Positions 1-9,142 of a stretch of DNA of 64,000 nt are shown here, in pieces. A model generated the notes under the pieces. It saw nothing but the letters and a program-made list of their open reading frames with translations, was not told the DNA's origin and did not search any database. Source of the stretch: Coniochaeta sp. PMI_546 (taxonomy: Eukaryota > Ascomycota > Sordariomycetes > Coniochaetales > Coniochaetaceae); NCBI GenBank assembly GCA_021432605.1, contig MU271148.1:1805362-1869361 (forward strand). The letters run 5' to 3'. Every line of letters begins with the position of its first letter. Position 1 is the stretch's first letter. The position numbers and the translations under genes were made by a program.

Positions 1-1085
1 GGCGGCGTATTCGCCAGCGCCGCAATGATGTTATTGGCCAGCACCCGCGACGTCGGGCTGGGGTCTATCTCCGTCATCATCAGGCTCTCCATGACGGCCT
101 TTGCCTGCGCGGGCGAGGCAAAGTACGGGTCGGTCGGGGTGCCCAGGAGGTAGGCCACGTACCGCCAGAGGGCGACGTAGTCCTCCCTCTCGCCGGCCGT
201 GAGGTATATCCCCTGCCGCGGGAAGGAGACCCAGATCAGCGTCGCGCTGAAGGCGGCGATGGTGCCTATGCTGTCCAGGTCGTTGATCGGGACGCCGTGC
301 CGGGACACGTCGTAGTATCGGCCTCTCTTGCCCTCCCCGCCGGTGGCGAGCTGCAGGATGCGCCGCCTGACGCTGGCGTGGAGGAAGCGGACTTTGACGG
401 ACGACTTCCAGCCCTCGCCCCCCGGGCTCAGGCTGTCGATGTCCCGCGTGACGAGGAGGATGTGCTGGAAGGTCTCCAGGAGGCGCCGGCGGGCGACGCG
501 CACGCCGAAGCCGCCTGTCCGCGATAGGGTCTCGACGACGCGGTAGCCGCCCATGCCGCCCAGGAGGGACTGGAAGGTGAGGCCTACTATGGCTGGGCCG
601 GCGTAGCGGTAGAAGACTGCTTGGCCGCGAGCGATCTGGGGCAGGTCGACCCATGGGGGAACGGTGTTGAGGTCGGTCCAGAGGCGGGTTAGGGTCGGGT
701 GGGAGGTATGGTGTGCTTTTAGGAGGGCGTAGTAGTCGCGGTGGGAGGAAGGAGGCGGCGAGGGCTTGGTGAATGGGGTTGAGGAGTCGGTGTTTGCCGG
801 ATTCAAAGAAGGAAGTTTCTCTGAAGGAGACCCCGGTTGGGACGGGTTCTCTGAGGAAGGTGGTGTCTCCGTGGATGTTTGCTTGTTTGAGCCTGCTGGC
901 TTGTCCCTATCTTGTGGCCGCGTAGCTGGCGGCGAGATCTCGTCCAGGATGTCGAGGCACTCCGTTGCCAGCTCGTCGTAGGAGTACGTTAGGTGTGCGA
1001 GTTCCTCCCTGGTACGGTGGTCTGGCGTCCACTTGAAGCTATATCCCCATGTCCGGCACCAGTCCTCTCCCGTTCGCCACCACAT
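1..1085 (-). CDS. DUF2236 / MpaB-like ER-bound oxygenase family protein, 3' end outside window
   Basis: One open frame runs leftward from an ATG at 1083-1085 to the window edge, giving 361 codons; an in-frame stop lies just upstream of that ATG. The protein opens with MWWRTGEDW. It carries the family hallmarks VRFLHASVR (near residue 235) and INDLDSIGTIAAFS (near residue 275), followed by PRQGIYLTAGEREDY and a YVALWRYVAYLLG helix, which match the DUF2236 family (MpaB, rubber oxygenase Lcp and relatives). Members studied so far are oxygenases; MpaB acts at the ER in mycophenolic acid biosynthesis. The substrate here is unknown. A hydrophobic Gly-rich segment near residues 160-180 (VGLTFQSLLGGMGG) may touch the membrane. 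The gene is divergent from RRG9, about 0.7 kb away. No secondary-metabolite genes are seen beside it, but the other flank is not visible. The family call is firm and the function is inference. Confidence 0.85.
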   Translation of the reverse strand, partial: MWWRTGEDWCRTWGYSFKWTPDHRTREELAHLTYSYDELATECLDILDEISPPATRPQDRDKPAGSNKQTSTETPPSSENPSQPGSPSEKLPSLNPANTDSSTPFTKPSPPPSSHRDYYALLKAHHTSHPTLTRLWTDLNTVPPWVDLPQIARGQAVFYRYAGPAIVGLTFQSLLGGMGGYRVVETLSRTGGFGVRVARRRLLETFQHILLVTRDIDSLSPGGEGWKSSVKVRFLHASVRRRILQLATGGEGKRGRYYDVSRHGVPINDLDSIGTIAAFSATLIWVSFPRQGIYLTAGEREDYVALWRYVAYLLGTPTDPYFASPAQAKAVMESLMMTEIDPSPTSRVLANNIIAALANTP

Positions 1086-1798
1086 CTTGATCAAGTGTCA
1101 AGAAGAATACGCTCATCAAGCTCAAGCCGCACAGCCAAGGTATTTGACCTCTATACTACATGAGGCGTTCAACGGCTCGCTGCAAAATTTACTGAATCGT
1201 ACTTGCTACAATGCTTGAAGCATATGTCAAGGCTGAAAGGCTCAAACATGGACAAAGAGCCAAGGAAGAAAAGGTCTGGTTGAACATGGAAACCCATACA
1301 AGGAGGCAAGGTCTTCGACGTCTCGAGTCTCGACGTCAGGACAATATGCGGGTCTCGATAGTACACCACCTTCATCGACTAGACCTCAGACCTACCTAGC
1401 GTCCGAAGTATCGGTATCATCACTTGCGCCACTTATAGAGCTCACTGGAAGCCCGCGTGCCCCTAGCCCGCGTTCCGTGATCTGTGATATTCGACATGTC
1501 TTGGCTTGAGATCGCTTCGTCCGGAGAATGTCCAACGACAGTAAGATTCATCGCAACTGCATGACCGAAGACTTCGCCTCGGCTGAGCTCAACGCGGTTC
1601 ATGACGTCGTCCATCTCGCGTTAGATGGCCCCACCTCTTTGGCTAGACTTGCCTTATGTAAGCCGGCGTTAGCTACAATGCACTAGCGTGTTTTGGTTGC
1701 ATTGGCGGCTTGGCCCGAATTTTTCGAGACAATCACCCTCTCGAGGTTTTGGGGCTGGTTGTTGTCGCCCATCGAAAGATTCAGGCGCCTCATATGCG
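1086..1798. promoter_or_regulatory. Divergent intergenic region between the DUF2236 gene and RRG9
   Basis: About 0.7 kb separates the two start codons, so both promoters must lie here. Several short open frames cross it on both strands, but none has a recognisable product or splice pattern. I see no clear TATA element or repeat. Confidence 0.5.
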
Positions 1799-2935
1799 AT
1801 GAACTGCTCGTGCCGGACAGCTGCGCTCCGCATCTTTATAAGGAGCGTCGTTCGTGTCCATACTCCATCCCTTACTCCTGCACGGGGTGCGCGGTCATGT
1901 CAGACATTGTCGCAACCCTTCCGATACGCTCGCCGACATGGTCCAGTTGACGTGTTCCGGACGCTGCCGTTCCCAGCCTCGTCTCGAAGACGCATGGGCA
2001 GCACTCTGGCTCCCTCAGCCGAGATAGGGCCTCAGGATGGACCTGCGAATGATGCTGCTACCACTGCTGCGGACGAAAACAAAGCCGACAACGATATAGC
2101 GGCTCCTCGATTTCCGAAGGCTCTGAAGGCGAAGAAGAAACAAAAGAAACTTGCAGCGAAGTTGGACCAGGACCCGAAGCAACCTGAAGACGGCAAGCAA
2201 CAAGTCCGAGTATCGACACAGCCTGAAGACGGAGAGCAAGATGCTCTGGAATTCCAGAGTGCTGAAGTCATAGAGCAGTCAGCTCAAAAACCAAAGAGTC
2301 CTCGAGACGAAGAGGCAACATCCCGGGGGGAGAAGAAGCCCAAGAATCGGAGAAAGAGAGAGGCCCGGGAGGCAGGAAATCTTCCCGACAGAAAGAAAGA
2401 AGAACGGGTGCGGAGGAAAGCCGATGACGAGACACGAGAAGCTCAGGACCCAGACCAACCTGACGGCGGGAAGCGAGAAGCTCGTGAGGCCAAGAAATCC
2501 GACGAGACCACGCAAGAACCTCCGCCGAAGAAGGAAAATTGGCAGTTACAGAAGGCGGCGCTGAAGGAGAAATTTCCCGAAGGCTGGAGTCCGCGGAAGC
2601 GGCTCTCGCCAGATGCGCTCGCCGGCATAAGGGCCCTGCATCAACAGTTCCCGGAAGAATACACGACTGAGGTGCTGGCAAACAAGTTCGAAGTCTCGGC
2701 CGAAGCTATCCGCCGCATCCTCAAGAGCAAGTGGGAGCCTCAACCCGAGGAGGAGATAGAACGCCAGGAGAGGTGGTTCAACAGAGGCAAGCGCATCTGG
2801 TCTGCGTGGGCCGAGGAGGGCAAGAAACCGCCGACGAAATGGCGGAAAGAGGGCATCACTAGAGACCCGTCTTATCACGAGCAGAGGCGAGCCCGCTCGA
2901 ATGCTCAGCGGAAGCTGGCGAAGACGCTGATGTGA
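1799..2935 (+). CDS. RRG9: Required for respiratory growth protein 9 (RRG9/neugrin family), mitochondrial
   Basis: Single exon of 378 residues. RRG9 is needed for respiration and mitochondrial genome maintenance in yeast. The signature lies in the C-terminal third: [40 protein letters not shown], then KSKW (about residues 267-313). The frame is open further upstream to 1688, but I chose the ATG at 1799 because it begins [20 protein letters not shown], a Ser/Arg-rich, acid-free stretch typical of a matrix-targeting presequence; a later start at 1994 (MGSTLAP) would lose it. Residues about 95-260 are highly charged and low in complexity, with repeated PEDGKQ/PEDGEQ and KREAREA blocks; I would expect this linker to be disordered. 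The family call is strong and the exact start is moderately sure. Confidence 0.88.
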   Translation: MNCSCRTAALRIFIRSVVRVHTPSLTPARGARSCQTLSQPFRYARRHGPVDVFRTLPFPASSRRRMGSTLAPSAEIGPQDGPANDAATTAADENKADNDIAAPRFPKALKAKKKQKKLAAKLDQDPKQPEDGKQQVRVSTQPEDGEQDALEFQSAEVIEQSAQKPKSPRDEEATSRGEKKPKNRRKREAREAGNLPDRKKEERVRRKADDETREAQDPDQPDGGKREAREAKKSDETTQEPPPKKENWQLQKAALKEKFPEGWSPRKRLSPDALAGIRALHQQFPEEYTTEVLANKFEVSAEAIRRILKSKWEPQPEEEIERQERWFNRGKRIWSAWAEEGKKPPTKWRKEGITRDPSYHEQRRARSNAQRKLAKTLM

Positions 2936-4295
2936 GGCGCATGATGTTGGCGCGTTGGTGGATTGTCAAGATCTGCCTCAGCAGAGGTCACGCTTCGATC
3001 CCTCCCTAGGCCGCTACCCTGGTTGGGTAGCCAGACCAGTGTATAACTCCTGTATATTAACCTCATTCCTCTACAAGGCTGAGTCCTTGATAGATGTGCA
3101 TACCATGAAATAATTCAATACCCCTAGTCTACATCTCCTGGCATCTCTGTCGTCAGCTTCATGCTGAGGCAGTAAGTAGCGCTGCTGCTGCTCGCATAAG
3201 AGTCCACCATATGCACCCAGCATGTGCATGTCGAAACACAATCATATGTGATGGCGTTTTTAGAAACTCGTTATGCTGGCTACTGGCGATCATCGCCGTC
3301 AGTATTCATGTCTCTCATCGGGATTGGATCCGTGCTTGTTTCCAGACTTCGCGAAACAAGGTTGCACTCGAGCTCATTTCATTTCACACAATGCAGGCCC
3401 TGTCAACGCTAATGCATGCACTTCTGGGGTCTCAGCACACAGGCCCAGGATTTCTAACCAACTCCCTGTCTGATAAGGCCCAGAGAATGAGGCGCTTGCT
3501 AGCAGCACGTTCTCGTCAACAAGCTGGGTATCTGTCACCTAGATTTGCAGGTTCTCTAAAGGCTCTGAACATGCCAGTTTTGACTTTGAGGACCTTCAGA
3601 CGGGTGCAAGCGATTTGGCTCTCAATATTTGCTCTTTCCCGTTGGAAGAGTTGGGGAAAGTTGGAGAAATACCATCGACACAGCTAAGGTACCCTTCAGT
3701 GCCTTCCTGCAAGGGCGTTCCAACCCGGCACACTGCAGGAAGGAACACGGACCACCAGACGATCCTGCTCTTGCCCAAAAGGGAAGCGAGGCTTTGCGCT
3801 TGGTCCCCGGTCAACAAGGAGAAAAACACGGACAGGGATTTAGGTACAAGGTACCTCAATTCTCGCGCCGACTTATACCTACACCACCATTGTCTGCATT
3901 CTCCTTTACCATCGTCCCCAACAAAGGTCTTCAGGGCCTGCTGTTAGACCTCGCCGATGACCCAATTGACTGTTTCCCGGGGGTACCAAAACGATTGAAA
4001 TCGCTTCTCTTCGACCTGAGAGCTTGACATCTGCGTGGAATGGCTGCCGAGCTCTCTTGGACCTAAACTTCACCGCTTCCACTTTTCTTTGACGCTCGTT
4101 AGCCCAACCTCCTCGGACACCTTCAAGCCCTAAATTCTCTTCTACTACCTCATGCTTGTTCGTGTCTAATACCGTCACTTTTGGTCTTCGCCGTTTTCGC
4201 AAAGAACGACACACCGGAGCCGTTATAAAATCCATACTCTTCGTCATATTGCCTTCCAGACGCGATCCTCGTTTTCGCTGGCCAATGGCGACAAA
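2936..4295. other. Intergenic: RRG9 3' region and upstream region of the WD40 gene
   Basis: Several open frames of up to 158 codons are present, none with a recognisable product, a splice pattern or frame preference. The last 250 bases are pyrimidine-rich, as in many fungal leaders. GGTACC occurs three times (3688, 3850, 3982). Confidence 0.5.
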
Positions 4296-7200
4296 ATGGC
4301 ATCCACTCCTTCTAGCCGGCTGAAACTGACGCCGTCCAACTCGCCTTTTCTTCATCGTCCCTCTCGATCACCTATCCGCGCCCGTGCCTCAACCAACGAT
4401 TCTCGACTGTCTCTGAAGCGCGTCGTCGGCACCACCTGCTCCTCGCCTACCGGCTTCGATACCGTACACTCCTCTTTCGCCTACATTGCCGGCGGTGCGG
4501 CTGTCGTGGTGGATGTACACGGAGCCCAATACTCACAGAGGTTCTATCGAGCACGTCCCACGGCGGTTCCAGTCTTTGGCACATCTCCCATACCTCATTC
4601 GCCCTCCACACCTAATTCGACGCCCAAAGCCAACGACAGCAGAAACAGGGTAGCAGCCTCGTCGAGGGACTCTCTGTATGGTACAAGCGACTGGGCTGAC
4701 TCGCCTGCATCGAAAACATGGACGAGTCGCGAGAGGATAAAGGCTGCCACATGTCTGTCCCTGAGCCGCTGCGGTCGTTATTTAGCTGTGGGTGAGACGG
4801 GGTACGCGCCGAGAGTGCTTATCTTCAGCCTTCAGGACAGTTCCTCCGACACACCTTTGGTCTCTATCAGCGAGCATACATTCGGAGTGACAGCGGTGGC
4901 ATGGTCTCACGACACAAGATATCTGGCGTCTCTCGGAACCGCCAATGATGGATTTCTTTATCTTTGGAAGATTGATTCACGGACAGGTGCAGCAAAGCTA
5001 TTTCAACAGAATCGATGCACCTCTTTCATCCGTGGCATGGTGTGGATGGGCAGCAGTCTCTTGACTCTAGGCGTTCGCCATATCAAGGTCTGGAGGGTCG
5101 ACGAGGGCCAAAGCATATCACCTACGAAAGCCCGATTTCCCGGAGACGGCACGTCCTCTCAACAGCAGACACAGCGTGCTCTCCCCGGCAGAAACATCCT
5201 GCTGGGGTCGCTCCTAGAGGCCACCTTCAGCTGCGCCGTGGCCATAGACGACACTAGGGCAGTAATATGCTCAGAAACCGGCGATATCTGTTTACTGGAT
5301 GATACGCAAAAGCAGATGAAGCTGACCAAAATCTTGGACATCGGCTTCCTAGTCAACTGCATCACCTTGAGACAGGAAAGAGTGTACATCAGTGGGAAAG
5401 GCGGACAGTTTGCGGTGCTGAGTGTCGATGCTATCCTTAACGGAACCACGGAAGCGGTCACCAAAGTCACCGAAGGAGCAAACGGCCTTCTTGCCATAGG
5501 ATTTCTAGCCGAAAACCTAGTGACCATCGACGATAAGCACTCGATAGACATATGGAACCCAGACTATATGCCCTCACAAGATGGTGCTGACCCAGGCCAC
5601 ATCCCTATACCTTGCCACGGAGAGCCGATTGTCGGCATACAGACTGTCCCTAGCTGTGAGAGTACGGGTGCAGCCTTTTTTACATGGTCGGCATCTGGTC
5701 GGGTCAACTTATGGGATTCAGACGGAATGGTGAAGGCTTCCTTCAACATCCCCATCGAGCAGATTGACGCAGGAGATGATCCTGATCTCGTCAATGAGCT
5801 CGTTATGGTGCGAGCGACGAAGGGTGGGAAGCAGTTTACTGCCGGCGACAAGCTGGGAGTTATCCGCGTCGTTGACGGTACAACACATGAATGCCTTATG
5901 GAAATTAAGGCGCATTCGACCAACTGCCTGGACATCACGATCTTTGAGGACGATACCAAAGCACTGATGGCCTCGTGCGGGAGAGACCGAACGGTCCAAC
6001 TCTTCCACAGGTTGACAGACGAGCCGTTCGAGCATTTCCAAACTCTAGAGTTCGCAGCGAGAGTTGTTCAAGTTCTCATCCCGTCAGACGACAAGATTCT
6101 TACATGCTCCCTAGACCGGACACTCCAAGTACATGACCTGGTCTCGAAGGAGGGCGAGCCTCATGTCATGGCAGCTATTCCTCTGAGGGTGATCTCTCTC
6201 AAGGCATCCCCATCATCCATGGCCATGTCTTCTGACGGGAAGTCCGTCTACGTGTCTTTGCTAGATCGGTCTATATGCCAGTTCGACATCGAGACAGGCC
6301 GCTTAGCCAACTCATTCAAGTGCATCGACGAAGCTGGCATCGATTCCGTCGTTGTTGATTCACTCATTTACGGGCAAGTAGCCGCCCTGGACACTTCTTT
6401 TCTCTTGGGACTATCGAACACGGATAAATCGGTGAGGATATATGATCCCCAGACTGGGGCATTTTTGGATCGCGAATGGGGTCATACTGAAGCCATCAAT
6501 GGCGTCGTCATGCTTGAAGATGGCGAGACGAGGAGAAAAATTATTAGCGTGGGTTCTGACGGAACCATCATGACGTGGGCTCTGGACCTACAAGACACGG
6601 TGCAGGGTTCAACCAGTCGGGACCCTTCACCAGAGAAAGCAAGCAACTCGACTTCCGGCCGGCCCCCGCTAAGGAGAGTGCTGTCGAAGGCAGAACTCGC
6701 CGAGTTCCAGAGGCCGTCGCCCAGTGGGCGGCGTTCGCCGCCTCGCACATTACGCAGACGCGTTTCGAGATTCGGTCTCGCAAGTTCTGCCGTCCCGCGC
6801 ACCCCGCCTGTACCTGCATTGCCAACGAGCAATGCCGACGAAGGTACACCATCACGGCGCCCATCAGCTGGGGGCAGTCCCAGTCCGCCAGAAAGCCCCA
6901 AAGGCAGAGCGAGGATGAGTAGGAGGCCGTCCTTGCCTGTTCTGAACTCGACTCCCCCATCAACGGCAGCTACCGCGGCGCGGAAGAAGTCTACTTCGAA
7001 TCTTCGGGCGAGCTACGGATTTGGCTCGCTGAGCATGGCTACAGAGCAGACGTGCAGGCAGCTTCGCGCATACCGCAAGAAGCTGGCGTCCAGCGAATCG
7101 ATCAGCCAAGATGTGCTTGCGGAACTAGATGCTGAGCTCCGGATGACGGCTGCCGCCCTAGGGGACCGAGCGATACGGACTCGCAGCAGTGGAGCAGCTG

Positions 7201-7424
7201 GACAGAGGGGCAAAGGTGTGAGCGAAACGGTCCTCAGCGGCTTGTTGGACCAGTATAGCGAGCGGCTGGTGAGCATGCTCGATGAGAAGCTGAGGCTGAG
7301 GTTGGACGACGAGAAGGACCCGGAAAAGGACCCGGAGAAGGAAAGACCGGGCACAGCGGGCGGAGAGTCGAACTCGAGTTCCATTACGCTTGCTGGTGAT
7401 GGGACTAGCCCCGGCGCTTGTTGA
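4296..7424 (+). CDS. Large WD40-repeat protein, MAPKBP1/WDR62-like
   Basis: Intronless frame of 1,042 residues from an ATG at 4296. The N-terminal 50 residues are Ser/Pro/Arg-rich. From about residue 45 to 760 there are many WD40-type blades, for example AVAWSHDTRYLASLGTANDG, LYLWKI, HIKVWRV, ALMASCGRDRTVQLF and KIISVGSDGTIMTWAL, probably two propellers. The opening blade (RVVGTTCSSPTGFDTVHSSF, then AYIAGGAAVVVDVHG) followed by GRYLAVGETGYAPRVLIFSL resembles the start of animal MAPKBP1/WDR62 proteins, which are MAPK or spindle-pole scaffolds. Residues about 770-900 are a Ser/Pro/Arg-rich tail, probably disordered. Residues about 905-1000 are predicted helical (TEQTCRQLRAYRKKL), followed by an acidic/basic end. 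A scaffold role is inference. The absence of introns in so long a gene contrasts with its neighbours. Confidence 0.82.
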   Translation: MASTPSSRLKLTPSNSPFLHRPSRSPIRARASTNDSRLSLKRVVGTTCSSPTGFDTVHSSFAYIAGGAAVVVDVHGAQYSQRFYRARPTAVPVFGTSPIPHSPSTPNSTPKANDSRNRVAASSRDSLYGTSDWADSPASKTWTSRERIKAATCLSLSRCGRYLAVGETGYAPRVLIFSLQDSSSDTPLVSISEHTFGVTAVAWSHDTRYLASLGTANDGFLYLWKIDSRTGAAKLFQQNRCTSFIRGMVWMGSSLLTLGVRHIKVWRVDEGQSISPTKARFPGDGTSSQQQTQRALPGRNILLGSLLEATFSCAVAIDDTRAVICSETGDICLLDDTQKQMKLTKILDIGFLVNCITLRQERVYISGKGGQFAVLSVDAILNGTTEAVTKVTEGANGLLAIGFLAENLVTIDDKHSIDIWNPDYMPSQDGADPGHIPIPCHGEPIVGIQTVPSCESTGAAFFTWSASGRVNLWDSDGMVKASFNIPIEQIDAGDDPDLVNELVMVRATKGGKQFTAGDKLGVIRVVDGTTHECLMEIKAHSTNCLDITIFEDDTKALMASCGRDRTVQLFHRLTDEPFEHFQTLEFAARVVQVLIPSDDKILTCSLDRTLQVHDLVSKEGEPHVMAAIPLRVISLKASPSSMAMSSDGKSVYVSLLDRSICQFDIETGRLANSFKCIDEAGIDSVVVDSLIYGQVAALDTSFLLGLSNTDKSVRIYDPQTGAFLDREWGHTEAINGVVMLEDGETRRKIISVGSDGTIMTWALDLQDTVQGSTSRDPSPEKASNSTSGRPPLRRVLSKAELAEFQRPSPSGRRSPPRTLRRRVSRFGLASSAVPRTPPVPALPTSNADEGTPSRRPSAGGSPSPPESPKGRARMSRRPSLPVLNSTPPSTAATAARKKSTSNLRASYGFGSLSMATEQTCRQLRAYRKKLASSESISQDVLAELDAELRMTAAALGDRAIRTRSSGAAGQRGKGVSETVLSGLLDQYSERLVSMLDEKLRLRLDDEKDPEKDPEKERPGTAGGESNSSSITLAGDGTSPGAC

Positions 7425-9142
7425 GGCGGCTTGGATGTGGAGGCAACTCCTACGAGATACCCTTTTTTTGCATTTGCTTTCTGGTTCAAAGACTTTTTAT
7501 GTAACAACAGCCCTTGTACTTCTACACCGGATGGGTTCTTTTCTTTGGGTTTAAGTTTACTTGGATGGAAGCACAGCCGTATATGGCACCTTTGGGGGCG
7601 TTTTTTCTTTGGTCTGGTTGGAGTCCAGGGCGTTTGGTGAGGGTGGCAAGTGTGAGACTTGCAGCGGCAGTAGCAGCATTATTGCTATGCTATTTGCTGT
7701 GGTTGGCTTGGGGATAATGCGCTTCTTTCTTCATTTGTTTTCGTCAGTACCTAGAGCAGGATCTGACAGCAATATAAAGCTTTCAAGGAGACATCCGTGA
7801 GTCTCGTGCCATGCTTTGTGTACTTGTAGAGGTATGGATTCTGACCGTATGTACATTGGGATTCTGAAGAGACCAACCGGGTCCGTTCCGGCTTTGTTGG
7901 AGACTCTACAACTCTACCTTACAGGTCGTCAAGCGCGGTTTCCTCATGTGGGGCCGAACATGTGGCGGTTCACCGGGAACATCAGGCCGGTGCCGGGATG
8001 GATGCCGGAGGTTCGTCAGTTTGTTTCACTTGGATGCACCTGGTTAAAGACACCTTTGCTTACTGGTACCTTATTTCGTGACTTGATGCGTCTATGTAGC
8101 TTTTACGTGTCAGGCAGCCGCTTCCTGCCAAGGTGTAGCTTCAGGGATACCTCGACTTCTCAAAGCTCGGGCGATCCATGGGTGTAGCTCGCAGGGCTCC
8201 TGTAGGTTTAATAGTAGAGACGGTACCTTTTAAGGTTCTTTTGACCATGAGATCACTGAATGTGTGTTCAACCAAGTGACTGAATAGGTAGGTAGCTTTC
8301 TTACCGGCATGCTAGATCTACCTCAATCCAAAGATTGCGGCAGTTCACCTGGGAAGAAAGAATAAGGTACCTCTAGGCATCTGTTTCCCATTCTATAACT
8401 TTCAAGACAGGCGATTCACACACTGGAAACAGCTTCCGAGCTCACTAGAATTAAAGGTACCTTTAGGCGGTCTGCTAGTAGGTGAAATCCACGGTTCCAC
8501 TCTTTTGACCCGCCAGAGCAGAAAGCTGCATCATTCTAGTCTAATCCTGAACTTCCAACCTCAACTTCCCAAATCTTCATAAACCCGATCACCCAACTGC
8601 AGGCCCAACCTCGAACTGAGCAGTTAGGATATTCATTTCCAGCTGCATCCATCATATTGCCGACATCTTCTTCTGCGTACGGCTTGGAAAGTATTTGACG
8701 GCGACCTGCACTCGCCTCAGAGCCCCTTCCATTTGCCCAAGCTCTCGGGTTGAGCCGCTGATCACGAACAACGAACTCGGCATCGGCTTAGCAATCCCCC
8801 CGTCACGACATCCAACACAACCTCGACGCGTCTCGGATCTTAACCGGCCAGAACCTCGTTCATCCAGGCAGTTTCTACATAGCCGCCACACCAGCTTTCT
8901 CCGATTTCCAGTACACGTTCCCCCATCTCAAGGCTGAGAGGCTACCCACCCCCCACAACCCATCCGAGAATACCACTTGCCGCCTCACGGACTGCCCGAC
9001 ATCTCACCGTACTTGGCCACTCCTTTCGAGTGCGTGCTGTATCCCACTAGCCGATTTGAAAGTTGAGGACGCCGTCGTCTGAAGGGGAAGTGGAGGGGGA
9101 GTTTCTCTTTTCGTCCGCGGCGCTGCCGCACCCATCGTCACC
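7425..9142. other. Intergenic: WD40 gene 3' region and upstream region of the TOM1-type gene
   Basis: No frame here has a recognisable product. Four GGTACC sites lie at 8065, 8222, 8366 and 8456, two of them as AGGTACCT. The last 600 bases before the next ATG are rich in pyrimidines and CAAC, consistent with promoter and leader. Confidence 0.5.

Noticed and set aside
31-654. 207-codon frame on the minus strand, Arg/Pro-rich
   Set aside because: It is a shifted frame inside the DUF2236 gene; the frame one base over encodes the recognisable family motifs.
3211-3687. 158-codon frame between RRG9 and the WD40 gene
   Set aside because: Composition looks random, no family resemblance, no start context or splicing to extend it.
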